From NCBI RefSeq assembly GCF_040581415.1, contig NZ_CP114014.1, positions 4,588,001-4,652,000 of the forward strand: a stretch of DNA of 64,000 bases, read 5' to 3'. The DNA is from Paraconexibacter sp040581415. GTDB lineage: Bacteria > Actinomycetota > Thermoleophilia > Solirubrobacterales > Solirubrobacteraceae. Of the stretch, positions 6,676-15,212 are shown in pieces. The position numbers and the translations under genes are program-made. Positions within the stretch are counted from its first letter, which is position 1, and each line of letters starts with the position of its first letter. The notes beneath the pieces were generated by a model. It saw only the letters and a program-made list of their open reading frames with translations, did not search any database and was not told the origin of the DNA.

Positions 6676-9615
6676 TCAGTCGCGTTCGACGAGCTTCTTG
6701 CGCGCGGCCAGCGTGAGCTTGCGGTAGGACGCCCGGCTCTCGTCGAAGTACCAGACCGGCAGGTCCTGTCCGACGGTCGGGATGCCCTCGGCGCGCAGCG
6801 GGCCGGAGAGCGGACGGAACCACGTCGTGACCGCCAGCTCGGCGACGACGCGGACGACCTGCGGGCGGCAGTGCGGCTCCAGGCGCGCCAGGGCCTCGGT
6901 GACCTGCGCCGGGGTGAGCTCCTTCCCGTCGCGGAGCGTGACCGCGGCGACCGCGACCGCCCGCCCGTGCTCCCCCGACGGCACGCCGAAGCAGACCGCC
7001 AGGTCGACGGCGTCCAGGCGGCCGAGGGCGTCGCGGATCGGCGCGCTCGGGATCGCGCCGCGCTCGGTGTGGATCAGCGAGCCGACGGGATCGACCAGCC
7101 AGTAGTCGCCGTCGACGTCCCGGCGGAACAGGTCGCCGGTCGCCAGCCACGCGTCGTCCCGGCGGAACACCCCGCGCAGCGCGCTGTCGCTGCCGGTCGG
7201 GTCGTCGATGTCGGCCTCGGCCAGCAGCATCCCGACCTGGTCGCGCTCGCAGACGATCGCGAACCCGTCCTTGCCCGTCCGCAGCCGGCCCTGGTCGGAG
7301 TCGTACGCGGCGATCCGCACGCGCGCGCTCCCGGGCAGGCGCCGTCCCATCGCACCGATCTTGCGGGTGCCGAGGTTCACCAGCACGGAGTCGCCGATCG
7401 ACGAGGTGTAGAACTCGACGACGCCGGCCGGCCCGAAGCGCTCGAGGACACGGCGCCAGAGCGCGGGCGGCATGCCCGAGCCGACGAACAGCCGCACCGG
7501 GTGGTGTCGCTCCCCGGGGTGCGGGGGCGCCTCGACGATGTCGCGGAGCATCGTCCACGTGTAGGTGACGACGGTGATGCCGTAGCGGCGGACCTCGTCC
7601 CAGAACGTGGTCGGGTCGAACTGGCGCGCCATGGCGATCCGGGCGCCGCCGGCGATCGCACCGCCGATGCCGACGAGCAGGCCCGACGGGTGGTAGACCG
7701 GCGTGACCGAGTAGATCGTGTCGGCGCTGCCGAGCGAGGCGGACGACGCGGTGCCGACGGCGGACAGCAGCCAGCGGCCGTTCGTGATGCGGTTGATGCG
7801 CGTCCGCTCGCCCTCGCCCGTGAACAGGATGTACGCGAGGTCGCGGGCGCGTCCGGGGTTCGGGCGGTACCAGCGCGGGAGCTCGACCAGGTCCGGGTCG
7901 ATGCGCTCCATGTCGATGACCCCGGGGCCGAGGTCACGGTCCTCCGAGCCGCCGCCCAGGACCAGGATCTGGGCGTCCACCTGCCCGGCGATCTCCTTGT
8001 GCTGCGGGTCGCAGACGATCCGGGAGACCTGCCCGAGCCGGGCCTCGCGCGTCACCGCGCCGTCGGGCCGCAGCAGGACCGCGACCGCCCCGATCCGGTT
8101 AAGCGCCGCGACCGTCGTCAGCGCACTGGGCCGCATGTCCATCAGGACGCCGACGTGCTCGCCCTGGCGGACCCCGAGGGAGATCAGGCCACGGACGACG
8201 GAGTCGATGCGGTGCTTGGCCGCCGACCGCGTGTGGGCCCGGTCCTCGAACAGGAACAGGATGGCGTCCGGGTTCTTGGCCTGCTGCTCGTCGAGCATCA
8301 GGCCGAGCGACGCGCGCGTCCGCGGGCGGACCTGCTCCAGGCGGCTCAGGCGGGGCAGCTGCTCGGCGGCCTCGACGCCGAGCTCGCGCACGGTGTGGAC
8401 GGTGCGGCCGGCACCGGTCACCGCGGTCCGCACGAGGCCGGCGCTGACCCCGGCGGCAAGCTCGATCGCGTAGCCGGCGCGCGGGCTCACGCCGGGCGAC
8501 ACGACCGCGACGGACTCGTCCGCCGGCTTGATCTCCTCCGGGAGCGGGCCGTTGCCCTCGCGCCACTTGCTCCAGGCGGCGACCGCAGGCCACGTCTCGC
8601 GGGTGGCGGCCGAGCCGACGACGAGGCCGAAGTGCCCGGCGCGGAGCGACTTCTCGTAGACGTCGGCGCGGGGCGCGGCGTAGACGATCGGGCGGACCGC
8701 GGCCGGCGGCGCGATCTCGTCGACCTCGCCGACGAAGGTCAGCACCGGGCACGTGATGTCGGCCAGCGTGACGAGGCGGTCCTCGATCACGAACCCGCCA
8801 CGCAGCATCCGGTTGTGCGCGACGAACTGCCGCATGAAGTCCGCGAGCGCCGGGCCGGGCCAGGCGACGAACCCGTCGGCCTGCAGGAAGCGCCGCTGCG
8901 CCTCGCGCGGGAGCAGCGCCTCGCGGTCGTGCAGCTGCATGACGAAGTCGATCTGCTGGCGGACGGCCTTCACGGGGTCCAGCAGCCGGAAGCCGGCACG
9001 CGACGCCCAGGCCGGGAGCTGATTGCCGCCGAGCGCGCCGCCCAGGAGGCCGGCGAGGGCGGCGATGGTCTCCTCGGGCAGGCCGAACGGGATCACGCCG
9101 CGCGTGTCGACCGGGCTGCCGAAGGTGATCAGGCTGGACAGGCCCTTGCCCCGGCGGTAGGCCGCGGTCTGGTAGCAGAACATCCCGCCCTGGGAGTAGC
9201 CACCGAGGTGGACGTCCTTGCCGACGATCTTCCGGACCTGATCGACCGCGTCGCTCACGGCGACGACGTGGTCGGTGAGGGTCCGCTCGAGCGCACCCTC
9301 GATCTCCCCCGGGGAGCCGAAGTCGACGACCCACGCGTCGATGCCCGACTGGTGCAGCTCGCGCACCGCGCTGGCGTGCGGGGAGACGTCCCACACCTCT
9401 GCGGCGAGCATCATCGGCGGGACGAGGATCACCGCGGGCGCGTCCGGGGGCACGGCGTCCGCGTAGTAGCGGCGCAGCTTGAAGACGCGCTGCTCGGTGA
9501 CGACCTCGTAGGGCGCCGGCTCCTCGCCCGTGTCGAGGCCACCGAAGCGGGCGACCTCGAGGGCGTTCTGCGCGAGCGCGCCGAGGCGTGCAACCGGGTT
9601 CGGGATGGTCGCCAT
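6676..9615 (-). CDS. Alpha/beta-hydrolase (PhaC-like) fused to AMP-binding acyl-CoA synthetase
   Basis: 979 residues from ATG 9615; upstream in-frame codons lie in the promoter region of the divergent gene and are not needed. Residues about 60-370 are a PHA-synthase/depolymerase-like hydrolase with GGYSQGG near Ser140, the position where polymerising PhaC enzymes carry Cys. Residues about 440-979 are an adenylate-forming domain: a degenerate P-loop FTGEGERT, YTSSIGDS at the A5 position, WLATGDLFRRDVDGDYW at A7, and a C-terminal YRKLTLAARKK lysine. The usual SG[ST]TGxPKG is not present, so ATP use needs testing. Activation of a long acyl chain coupled to ester or thioester transfer is inferred. 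Confidence 0.85.
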   Translation of the reverse strand: MATIPNPVARLGALAQNALEVARFGGLDTGEEPAPYEVVTEQRVFKLRRYYADAVPPDAPAVILVPPMMLAAEVWDVSPHASAVRELHQSGIDAWVVDFGSPGEIEGALERTLTDHVVAVSDAVDQVRKIVGKDVHLGGYSQGGMFCYQTAAYRRGKGLSSLITFGSPVDTRGVIPFGLPEETIAALAGLLGGALGGNQLPAWASRAGFRLLDPVKAVRQQIDFVMQLHDREALLPREAQRRFLQADGFVAWPGPALADFMRQFVAHNRMLRGGFVIEDRLVTLADITCPVLTFVGEVDEIAPPAAVRPIVYAAPRADVYEKSLRAGHFGLVVGSAATRETWPAVAAWSKWREGNGPLPEEIKPADESVAVVSPGVSPRAGYAIELAAGVSAGLVRTAVTGAGRTVHTVRELGVEAAEQLPRLSRLEQVRPRTRASLGLMLDEQQAKNPDAILFLFEDRAHTRSAAKHRIDSVVRGLISLGVRQGEHVGVLMDMRPSALTTVAALNRIGAVAVLLRPDGAVTREARLGQVSRIVCDPQHKEIAGQVDAQILVLGGGSEDRDLGPGVIDMERIDPDLVELPRWYRPNPGRARDLAYILFTGEGERTRINRITNGRWLLSAVGTASSASLGSADTIYSVTPVYHPSGLLVGIGGAIAGGARIAMARQFDPTTFWDEVRRYGITVVTYTWTMLRDIVEAPPHPGERHHPVRLFVGSGMPPALWRRVLERFGPAGVVEFYTSSIGDSVLVNLGTRKIGAMGRRLPGSARVRIAAYDSDQGRLRTGKDGFAIVCERDQVGMLLAEADIDDPTGSDSALRGVFRRDDAWLATGDLFRRDVDGDYWLVDPVGSLIHTERGAIPSAPIRDALGRLDAVDLAVCFGVPSGEHGRAVAVAAVTLRDGKELTPAQVTEALARLEPHCRPQVVRVVAELAVTTWFRPLSGPLRAEGIPTVGQDLPVWYFDESRASYRKLTLAARKKLVERD

Positions 9616-9710
9616 GAGGCGCGACGGTATCGGTTCGCGCGGGCGCACGGTGTGTCTGAGCGCGTCGTCCGGGGTCCGCAGCGCTCCAGAAAACGTCATA
9701 GCATGCGGGG

Positions 9711-10442
9711 ATGTCCCCCGCGATCGTCCTCCACGTCCTGCCCCCGTCCCACCCCTGCATGACCGCCGAGGCGGCGCTGCGGCTGAAGGGCCTGGAGTAC
9801 GAGAAGGTCGCGCTGCAGGCCGGCCGGCACGGCGACGAGCTCGAGGCGATCTACGGCCCGGACGGCCGGACGGTCCCCGGGATGACGGTGGACGGCGAGC
9901 CGGTCCACGGGTCGCGGCCGATCCTGGCCCGGCTCGAGGAGCTGGTGCCCGATCCGCCGCTGTTCCCGGACGCGATCCGTGACGCCGTGGTCGAGGCCGA
10001 GGCGTGGGGCGACGAGCACCTGCAGGACCTCGGCCGGCGGCTGACGTGGGGCGCGATGCACTTCCGGCCCGAGTCGCTCGGCACGTTCGGCGGCGGCGAG
10101 CCACTCGACGGGCCGGGGACGGACTTCGCCATGCGCTACGTCCACGCGTCCTGGAAGTACCACGGGATCAGCGCGGCGCTGCTGGCCGAGGACCTCGCGG
10201 GCCTGCCGGCGAAGGTCGACCACATCGACGCGCTCGCGGCGGCGGGGACGATCGGCGGCGAGCACGCGAACGCGGCGGACCTGCAGATCGGCGCGACGGT
10301 CCGCGTCCTGCTGACGATCGGGGATCTGGTGCCGCTGCTGGAGGGGCGCGCCGGAGAGCGGATCGCCCGGCGCTGGTTCCCCGAGTACCCGGGCCACGTC
10401 CCGGCGGGTGCGTTCCCGGCCGGCTGGGTGCCGGCGCGCTGA
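9711..10442 (+). CDS. Glutathione S-transferase-like protein
   Basis: 243 residues. The N-terminal 80 residues follow a thioredoxin-like GST pattern: LHVLPPSHPCMTAEAALRLKGLEYEKVAL, then the cis-Pro strand TVPGMTVDGEPVHGSRPILARLEEL. The C-terminal half is helical and ends near a WFPEYPGHVP segment. Actinobacteria often lack glutathione, so the thiol substrate is unknown. ATG at 9711 is favoured, since an earlier ATG at 9703 is out of frame. It is divergent from the hydrolase/synthetase fusion with 95 bp between starts. Confidence 0.8.
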   Translation: MSPAIVLHVLPPSHPCMTAEAALRLKGLEYEKVALQAGRHGDELEAIYGPDGRTVPGMTVDGEPVHGSRPILARLEELVPDPPLFPDAIRDAVVEAEAWGDEHLQDLGRRLTWGAMHFRPESLGTFGGGEPLDGPGTDFAMRYVHASWKYHGISAALLAEDLAGLPAKVDHIDALAAAGTIGGEHANAADLQIGATVRVLLTIGDLVPLLEGRAGERIARRWFPEYPGHVPAGAFPAGWVPAR

Positions 10443-10503
10443 ACCTGCAGCCACGCCGGGGTGGCCGCTGACGGCTGGCCGGGGAGCCAGTAGCGTTCCC
10501 GGC

Positions 10504-11598
10504 ATGGCCTCCTACAAGCTCACCGCCCGTGATCGTGCCGAGCGGGCCGGCGCCCGCGCGATGGCGCGGCTGTCCCCGCGGACCGTCCGGCTGCTGGCCG
10601 GCAAGCCGATCGTCCGGGACGGGCTGACGCTCGACCCGCAGATCCAGCTGATCCTGAAGGCGCTCGAGGCCGCGGCGCCCGGGCCGTGGTCCGCGCTCGG
10701 CGCCGAGGCGACCCGGGCCGAGGTGCGCCGGACCGCCATCGTCAGCGCGTCCCCGCTCCCGCGGGTCAAGGCGGTCACCGATCTGACCGTCCCCGGCCCC
10801 GTCGGTCCGCTGCCGGCGCGCCGCTACGACGCGCCCGGCGCCGCCACCGGCCCCCAGCCCGCGCTCGTCTTCTTCCACGGCGGCGGCTTCGTGTTCGGCG
10901 ACCTCGACACCCATGACGAGCTGTGCCGGATGCTGTGCTTCCACGCGGGGGTCACGGTCATCGCGATCGACTACCGGCTCGCCCCCGAGGCGCCGTTCCC
11001 CGCCGCCGTCGAGGACTGCATCGCCGCGTTCGACTGGATCCACGCGAATGCCTCGGCGCTCGGCATCGACCCGGCCCGGATCGGCGTCGGCGGGGACAGC
11101 GCGGGTGGCAACCTCTCGGCCGTGGTGTCCCAGCAGGCGCTGCTGTCGGGCAGCGCGGTCCCCGCGTTCCAGCTGCTGATCTACCCCGCGACCGACCGCG
11201 CGCGCAGCACCCGGTCGGCCGAGCTGTTCAGCCAGGGCTTCTTCCTCGTGCAGGAGGACATGGACTGGTTCATGGGCGCGTACGCCCCGGTGCTCGACGA
11301 CCTGCGTGCGGCGCCGCTGCGGTCCGAGGACCTCAGCAACCTGCCGCCGGCCTACGTCACCACCGCGGGCTTCGACCCGCTGCGCGACGAGGGCGAGGCG
11401 TACGGCGCGGCGCTGGCGGCGGCGGGCGTCCCGACGGTGGTCCGCCGCCACGACGGGCTGGTCCATGGGTTCGCGAACATGACGTCGATCTCGAAGACCT
11501 CGCGGGACGCGGTCATCGAGATGGCGGGCGCGCTGCGGATGGGCCTCGCGGCCTCGGCGGTCGCGACCCTCCGCGAGCAGTCCGCCACCCCGGCCTGA
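10504..11598 (+). CDS. HSL-family (family IV) esterase/lipase
   Basis: 364 residues from ATG 10504. Hormone-sensitive-lipase family signatures are complete: the oxyanion motif HGGGF near 125, nucleophile GDSAGG near 197, the acidic residue in GFDPLRDEGE near 292, and His in GLVHGF near 321. YRLAPEAPFPAAVED is the conserved segment between them. A cytoplasmic carboxylester hydrolase is likely, as no signal peptide is seen. The N-terminal 90 residues resemble the cap of mycobacterial LipN/LipH-type enzymes. It is followed immediately by a strong hairpin terminator. Confidence 0.92.
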   Translation: MASYKLTARDRAERAGARAMARLSPRTVRLLAGKPIVRDGLTLDPQIQLILKALEAAAPGPWSALGAEATRAEVRRTAIVSASPLPRVKAVTDLTVPGPVGPLPARRYDAPGAATGPQPALVFFHGGGFVFGDLDTHDELCRMLCFHAGVTVIAIDYRLAPEAPFPAAVEDCIAAFDWIHANASALGIDPARIGVGGDSAGGNLSAVVSQQALLSGSAVPAFQLLIYPATDRARSTRSAELFSQGFFLVQEDMDWFMGAYAPVLDDLRAAPLRSEDLSNLPPAYVTTAGFDPLRDEGEAYGAALAAAGVPTVVRRHDGLVHGFANMTSISKTSRDAVIEMAGALRMGLAASAVATLREQSATPA

Positions 11599-11619
11599 CC
11601 CCCGCCTCACCGGCGGGGG
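11599..11619. terminator. Bidirectional hairpin terminator
   Basis: CCCCCGCC at 11599-11606 pairs perfectly with GGCGGGGG at 11612-11619 around a five-base loop. It lies between the stop of the esterase and the stop of the convergent HNH gene. There is no U-tract, as is common at this GC content. Confidence 0.7.
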
Positions 11620-11621
11620 CG

Positions 11622-11987
11622 TCAGCGGCGGGCGCGGCGGCGCAGGAACTCCAGCAGCGGGAGGTCCCGCTTGGACTGGTTGCAGGGGCCGCAGGCGCCG
11701 ACGACGTTCAGCCACGAGTGGGCACCGCCGAGGCCACGCGCCGCCTGCGACCGCGGCTCGACGTGGTCGACCGTGCCGCCCGGCGCACCGCAGTACGCGC
11801 ACGCCTCGCGCCGCAGCTGCGCGAGCCACGCGTCGTAGTGCGACTGCCCGTCGGTCCGCAGCGGCCTGCCGCTGCTGCCGGCCCGCGCGCCGAGCGGCGT
11901 CCCGGCGTCGTCCCGCACGAACTCCGCCAGCACGGCTTCGGTGGTCGGTCTTCGGGTGAGGGTGAGGGTCATCGTTCGTCGCTCCAC
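11622..11987 (-). CDS. HNH endonuclease
   Basis: 121 residues from GTG 11987, or 116 from ATG 11972. The C-terminal half is a compact HNH/McrA-like nuclease: a zinc-knuckle CAYCG, catalytic DHVEPRS, an Asn in SWLNVVGAC, and a second CGPCN followed by K. Such nucleases nick or cut DNA with a divalent metal and are frequent in phages and homing elements. ATG 11972 is preceded by GGAG at nine bases. That GGAG sits within the stem of a perfect inverted repeat (11974-12015), so translation may be hairpin-controlled. It is followed by a terminator and preceded by the HNH-repeat coiled-coil gene in the same orientation. Confidence 0.88.
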   Translation of the reverse strand: MERRTMTLTLTRRPTTEAVLAEFVRDDAGTPLGARAGSSGRPLRTDGQSHYDAWLAQLRREACAYCGAPGGTVDHVEPRSQAARGLGGAHSWLNVVGACGPCNQSKRDLPLLEFLRRRARR

Positions 11988-12015
11988 AGTCCCGCGGGAG
12001 GCAGGAGCGACGAAC
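11974..12015. promoter_or_regulatory. Perfect 12-bp inverted repeat upstream of the HNH gene
   Basis: GTTCGTCGCTCC (11974-11985) and GGAGCGACGAAC (12004-12015) are exact complements around an 18-base loop. On the minus strand the second arm contains the likely Shine-Dalgarno GGAG of the HNH gene. Either an operator or an RNA hairpin limiting translation is possible. Confidence 0.55.
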
Positions 12016-12045
12016 CTGCTGCCGCCCCTGCCGTGTCTTCCGACC

Positions 12046-12081
12046 GGCAGGAGCGGCGGCGTATCTACAGCCGCTCCTGCC
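12046..12081 (-). terminator. Hairpin spanning the 3' end of the coiled-coil gene
   Basis: GGCAGGAGCGGC (12046-12057) pairs perfectly with GCCGCTCCTGCC (12070-12081) around a 12-base loop. The arm at 12070-12081 lies in the last codons of the coiled-coil gene, whose TAG is at 12067-12065. It is a plausible terminator for that gene. Confidence 0.6.
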
Positions 12082-13267
12082 AGGTGACCGCTGCCTGCGC
12101 GAGGGCTCCGAGAGCCTCGGCCAGCGCGGTCGGGTTGTTGGTCCGGCGTGCCGCGGCCAGGTCGCTGAGCGCCTTCGCCAACACTGCCGGCCCTGCCGGC
12201 CCGGAGGCCCGCAGCTCGTCCAGCTCCGCCGCCGTCAGGCGCCGGGGCTCGCCCTTGACCGCGGCGACGGTGGCACGGAGCTCACGCTCCGCGGCCGCCT
12301 CCCGGACCCGGGCACCGTCTGCCTCCCGCCGTGCTGCCTCCGCCTCCTCGAGGGCGTCGCGCACGACCGCGGCCTCGGGGGCCTCGACGTGGACGACGAC
12401 CTTCTCAGCAGACGGCTGTGCAACACGGACGGCAGCGACGGCACGCGCCTCGGCGAGCGCCCGCTCCATCGCGAGCGCCCGATCCTCGGCACGGTGCATG
12501 GCCTCGGTGAGCTCCCTGCGCTCGTCGCGCAGGGCGTGCACCGTTGCCTCCGACCGCTCCTGACGGGCCGCCAGACGCTTGGTGGTGCCGCGGGCCTCGG
12601 CCGCATCCATGCGGGCCTCGGCCACGAGCGCCTTGGCGTCGGCGACCGCCGCACGTGCCTTGTCCTCGAGGACCTTCGCCCTCGAGACGGCCCGTGCGAC
12701 CGCCGCGTCGTCCACGACACGCTCGCGCACCACCTTCGTCTTCACGACCGTCCTGGACGCGGCCCGACGTGCTTCGTCCCGCTCGGCACGCGCGGCGTCA
12801 AGCCGCGTGCGCGAACGGTCCAGCTGCGCGTCGAGCTGCGCGATCCGGCGTTCAGCCTGCTTCACGTCCGCCAGGGCGGCGTCGACCATGGCGCGGCCAT
12901 CGGCGCCGAGGTCGGCGACGTGGGCCTGCGTCAGGTCGACGGTCTCCCGACGCCGCGGCCCCGGCTTGGCCGGCTCGAAGCCGGCGGCACGGATGGCAGC
13001 GTTCAGGGACCCGCCGAACGGGCGCTTGGCAGAGTTGAGCGCAGGCCAGGCGGAGCCGTCCTCACGACCGGCCCGGTACCTGGCGACACGCCAGTCCTGA
13101 GCCGACCACTTCGCAGAGGACGGGTTCCAGTCGGCCGCACGCGGCGGCTCGCCATAGCGGGCCACCCATTCCTGGATGGCCGTGATGATTGAGTCGCGGT
13201 CCCACACCACTCCCCGGCCCTTCCGGACCTTGGTGGTGGTGGCTTCCGCGAACGTCGCGGAAGCCAT
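12065..13267 (-). CDS. HNH-associated-repeat protein with long coiled coil
   Basis: 400 residues from ATG 13267. Residues about 20-98 (WDRDSIITAIQEWVARYG ... FGGSLNAAIRAAGFEP) match the homing-endonuclease-associated HNH_repeat pattern, a small DNA-binding helical unit ending in FGS-x-N-x-A-x-x-AAG. Residues about 120-350 are an Ala/Arg/Glu-rich coiled coil with long uninterrupted heptads. The C-terminal 50 residues are helical. No nuclease motif is visible in this protein; the HNH gene 77 bp downstream supplies one. A DNA-binding tether or structural protein is inferred. The gene ends in TAG, which shows that TAG is an ordinary stop in this genome. Confidence 0.75.
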   Translation of the reverse strand: MASATFAEATTTKVRKGRGVVWDRDSIITAIQEWVARYGEPPRAADWNPSSAKWSAQDWRVARYRAGREDGSAWPALNSAKRPFGGSLNAAIRAAGFEPAKPGPRRRETVDLTQAHVADLGADGRAMVDAALADVKQAERRIAQLDAQLDRSRTRLDAARAERDEARRAASRTVVKTKVVRERVVDDAAVARAVSRAKVLEDKARAAVADAKALVAEARMDAAEARGTTKRLAARQERSEATVHALRDERRELTEAMHRAEDRALAMERALAEARAVAAVRVAQPSAEKVVVHVEAPEAAVVRDALEEAEAARREADGARVREAAAERELRATVAAVKGEPRRLTAAELDELRASGPAGPAVLAKALSDLAAARRTNNPTALAEALGALAQAAVTWQERL

Positions 13268-13435
13268 GAGATGGACTCCCGCTCAGTCGCCGCAGCGCTG
13301 GTCGATGGGCTTCGTCAGGTTCGACGTCGCCGGTGCCAGCCACGGACGCGCCCCACCCGTGAGGGCGAACGGCTGCATCGTGCTGTGGGCGACGGCGGCG
13401 GACATGACCTGGTCAACGGTAAGGGACGCTGGCCG

Positions 13436-13503
13436 AGGGCGCAACCGCGAATCTGCGCGGCCGGTCGCAGGTCGGTCTCGTGGGTTCGAGTCCACTCCCC
13501 GTC
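13436..13503 (+). other. tRNA-like scrap (T-arm-like GGTTCGAGTCC)
   Basis: The stretch carries a hairpin CCGCG-x6-CGCGG at about 13445-13460 in the anticodon-arm position. It is followed by TGGGTTCGAGTCCA, a near-canonical T-loop, and CTCCCCG. The T-stem does not pair properly, the anticodon loop is six bases and the acceptor arms do not match, so it is not a functional tRNA. It may be an attachment-site remnant beside the HNH cassette, or chance. Confidence 0.25.
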
Positions 13504-13518
13504 GCGCGCGACCGGTCG

Positions 13519-14214
13519 CTACGCCGCGCCGTGCCGGGCCAGCGCCACGCCGATGCCGTCCAGCACGAGGTCCAGGCCCTGCTCGAAGCGGTCGATGGCG
13601 TCCATCTCCTGGAAGAACGCGAACGCGTCGTCCGCGGTCGGATCTCGCTCGCCGAACAGCGCCCGGAAGTGCGGGAACTCGCCCGAGGCGATCACGTCCT
13701 CGAACCACGTCTTCATGTCGTCGCCGAAGTGCTCTTGCTGCTCCTGCTCGATCCGTTCCACCTGCTTGCGGAACACGTGACCCATCACGTACTCGTCGAC
13801 CGTGCCGGTCAGGTGCAGGCGCTCGGCCGGCGGGAGGTCGAACGCGGCGAGGGTCCCGAACGTCTGGTTGCCGTGGCGCATGACGTTCTCACCGGGCGGA
13901 CCCTCCTCACCCTGCAGCATCCCGAGCAGCATCCAGGGGTGACGGTCGAACGCCGCCTTCGTCCGCAGCGCGATCGCGCGCAGCCCGCCGCGCCAGTCGT
14001 CCGGCATCTCCTCCGGCGGCACCAGGAACTCGCCCATGATCGCGTTGCCCATGAGGCTGAAGAGGTCCTCCTTCGTGCGGACGTAGTGGTAGAGCGACAT
14101 CGTCCCCACCCCCATCCGGGCTGCGACCTTCCGCATCGAGACCGCTTCGATCCCTTCGGCGTCGGCCAGATCGATGGCCGCTCGACCGACGGCTTCGCGC
14201 GACAGGTTTGACAT
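13519..14214 (-). CDS. TetR-family repressor of the adjacent ABC exporter
   Basis: 231 residues from ATG 14214. The N-terminal helix-turn-helix (VSMRKVAARMGVGTMSLYHYVRTKEDLF, residues about 25-52) is of the TetR class. The long C-terminal domain with DRHPWMLLGML and EQGLDLVLDGI resembles the TetR_C tetracycline-repressor-like domain. It is divergent from the drrA-like gene with only 32 bp between start codons. That gap contains two palindromes, so it probably represses both itself and the exporter and responds to an exported drug-like ligand. Confidence 0.92.
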   Translation of the reverse strand: MSNLSREAVGRAAIDLADAEGIEAVSMRKVAARMGVGTMSLYHYVRTKEDLFSLMGNAIMGEFLVPPEEMPDDWRGGLRAIALRTKAAFDRHPWMLLGMLQGEEGPPGENVMRHGNQTFGTLAAFDLPPAERLHLTGTVDEYVMGHVFRKQVERIEQEQQEHFGDDMKTWFEDVIASGEFPHFRALFGERDPTADDAFAFFQEMDAIDRFEQGLDLVLDGIGVALARHGAA

Positions 14215-14255
14215 TCGTACACCGTACTACTACGGTGGTTCGTACGATGTACGAA
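14208..14255 (+). promoter_or_regulatory. Promoter with two operator palindromes for the exporter operon
   Basis: TTGACA (14208-14213), a 17-base spacer and TACGGT (14231-14236) make a good sigma-70-type promoter. Transcription would start within a few bases of ATG 14247, implying a leaderless mRNA. Two perfect 7-bp palindromes overlap it: CACCGTA/TACGGTG at 14220-14237 across the -10, and TTCGTAC/GTACGAA at 14239-14255 across the start codon. Both fit as TetR operators; TTCGTAC also recurs at 14214-14220. Confidence 0.7.
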
Positions 14256-15212
14256 ACCACCGGAATCGGTGTCGAGGCGGCGGGCCTCGGCAAAAGCTAC
14301 GACGACTTCTGGGCGCTCCGGGACGTGGACCTCCACGTCCCGGCGGGCTCTGTCCTGGGTCTGCTCGGCCACAACGGCGCGGGCAAGACGACGGCCATCA
14401 AGATCCTGACCACGCTCGCCTCGCCCACGACCGGCACGGCCCGCGTGGCCGGCTACGACGTGAAGACGCAGGGCCGCGAGGTGCGGTCCCGGATCGGGGT
14501 CGCCAGCCAGGCGGCCACCGTCGACGGACTGCTGACCGGGCGGGCGAACCTCACGCTGGTCGGTCGGCTCTACGGGCTCTCGAAGACCGACGCGCGGACC
14601 CGTGCCGACGAGCTGCTCGAGCGCCTCGACCTGGTCGACGCCGCCGACAAGCTCGTGCAGGCGTACTCCGGCGGCATGCGCCGGCGCCTGGACCTCGCGG
14701 CGAGCATCGTCGCGCGGCCCGCCGTCCTGTTCCTCGACGAGCCCACCACGGGCCTGGACCCGCGCAGCCGCGGTGATCTCTGGGCCCTGTTGCGCGAGCT
14801 GGTCGACGGCGGGACGACGATCGTCCTCACCACCCAGTACCTCGAGGAGGCCGACCGACTGGCCGACGACATCGTGGTCCTCGACCACGGCCGGGTCGTC
14901 GCCCACGGCACGCCGACCGACCTGAAGGCCCGGGTCGGTGGGGAGCGCGCCGAGGTGACGGTCAGCGGCGTCGCGGACCTCGCACCGGCAGCCCGTGCCC
15001 TCGACGGCTTCGCCGACGCGCCGGCGGTCACCGACGCGGAGGCGCTCACGGTCACCGTGCCGCTCCGCGGCGGGACGCGCCTGATGGACATCGTGCGCGC
15101 GCTCGACGCCGGCGGCGTGGACGCCGTCGACGTCGCCCGGCGCGAAGCCACCCTGGACGACGTCTTCCTCTCCCTCACCACCACCTCGAAGCCGGAGGCC
15201 ATCGCCGCATGA
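14247..15212 (+). CDS. Daunorubicin-resistance-type ABC transporter ATP-binding protein (DrrA-like)
   Basis: 321 residues from ATG 14247. All ABC ATPase motifs are present: Walker A GHNGAGKTT near residue 41, Q-loop ASQAATVDGLLTG, signature YSGGMRRRLDLA near 139, Walker B AVLFLDEPTTGLDP near 160, and a switch in LTTQYLEEADRLAD. The C-terminal extension (ARVGGERAEVTVSG ... REATLDDVFLSLT) is typical of DrrA. It powers export through the DrrB-like permease, whose ATG overlaps this stop by four bases (ATGA). Its expression is probably controlled by the divergent TetR protein. Confidence 0.94.
   Translation: MYETTGIGVEAAGLGKSYDDFWALRDVDLHVPAGSVLGLLGHNGAGKTTAIKILTTLASPTTGTARVAGYDVKTQGREVRSRIGVASQAATVDGLLTGRANLTLVGRLYGLSKTDARTRADELLERLDLVDAADKLVQAYSGGMRRRLDLAASIVARPAVLFLDEPTTGLDPRSRGDLWALLRELVDGGTTIVLTTQYLEEADRLADDIVVLDHGRVVAHGTPTDLKARVGGERAEVTVSGVADLAPAARALDGFADAPAVTDAEALTVTVPLRGGTRLMDIVRALDAGGVDAVDVARREATLDDVFLSLTTTSKPEAIAA

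Noticed and set aside
13436..13503. Functional tRNA gene
   Set aside because: T-arm loop looks right but the T-stem and acceptor do not pair and the anticodon loop has six bases.
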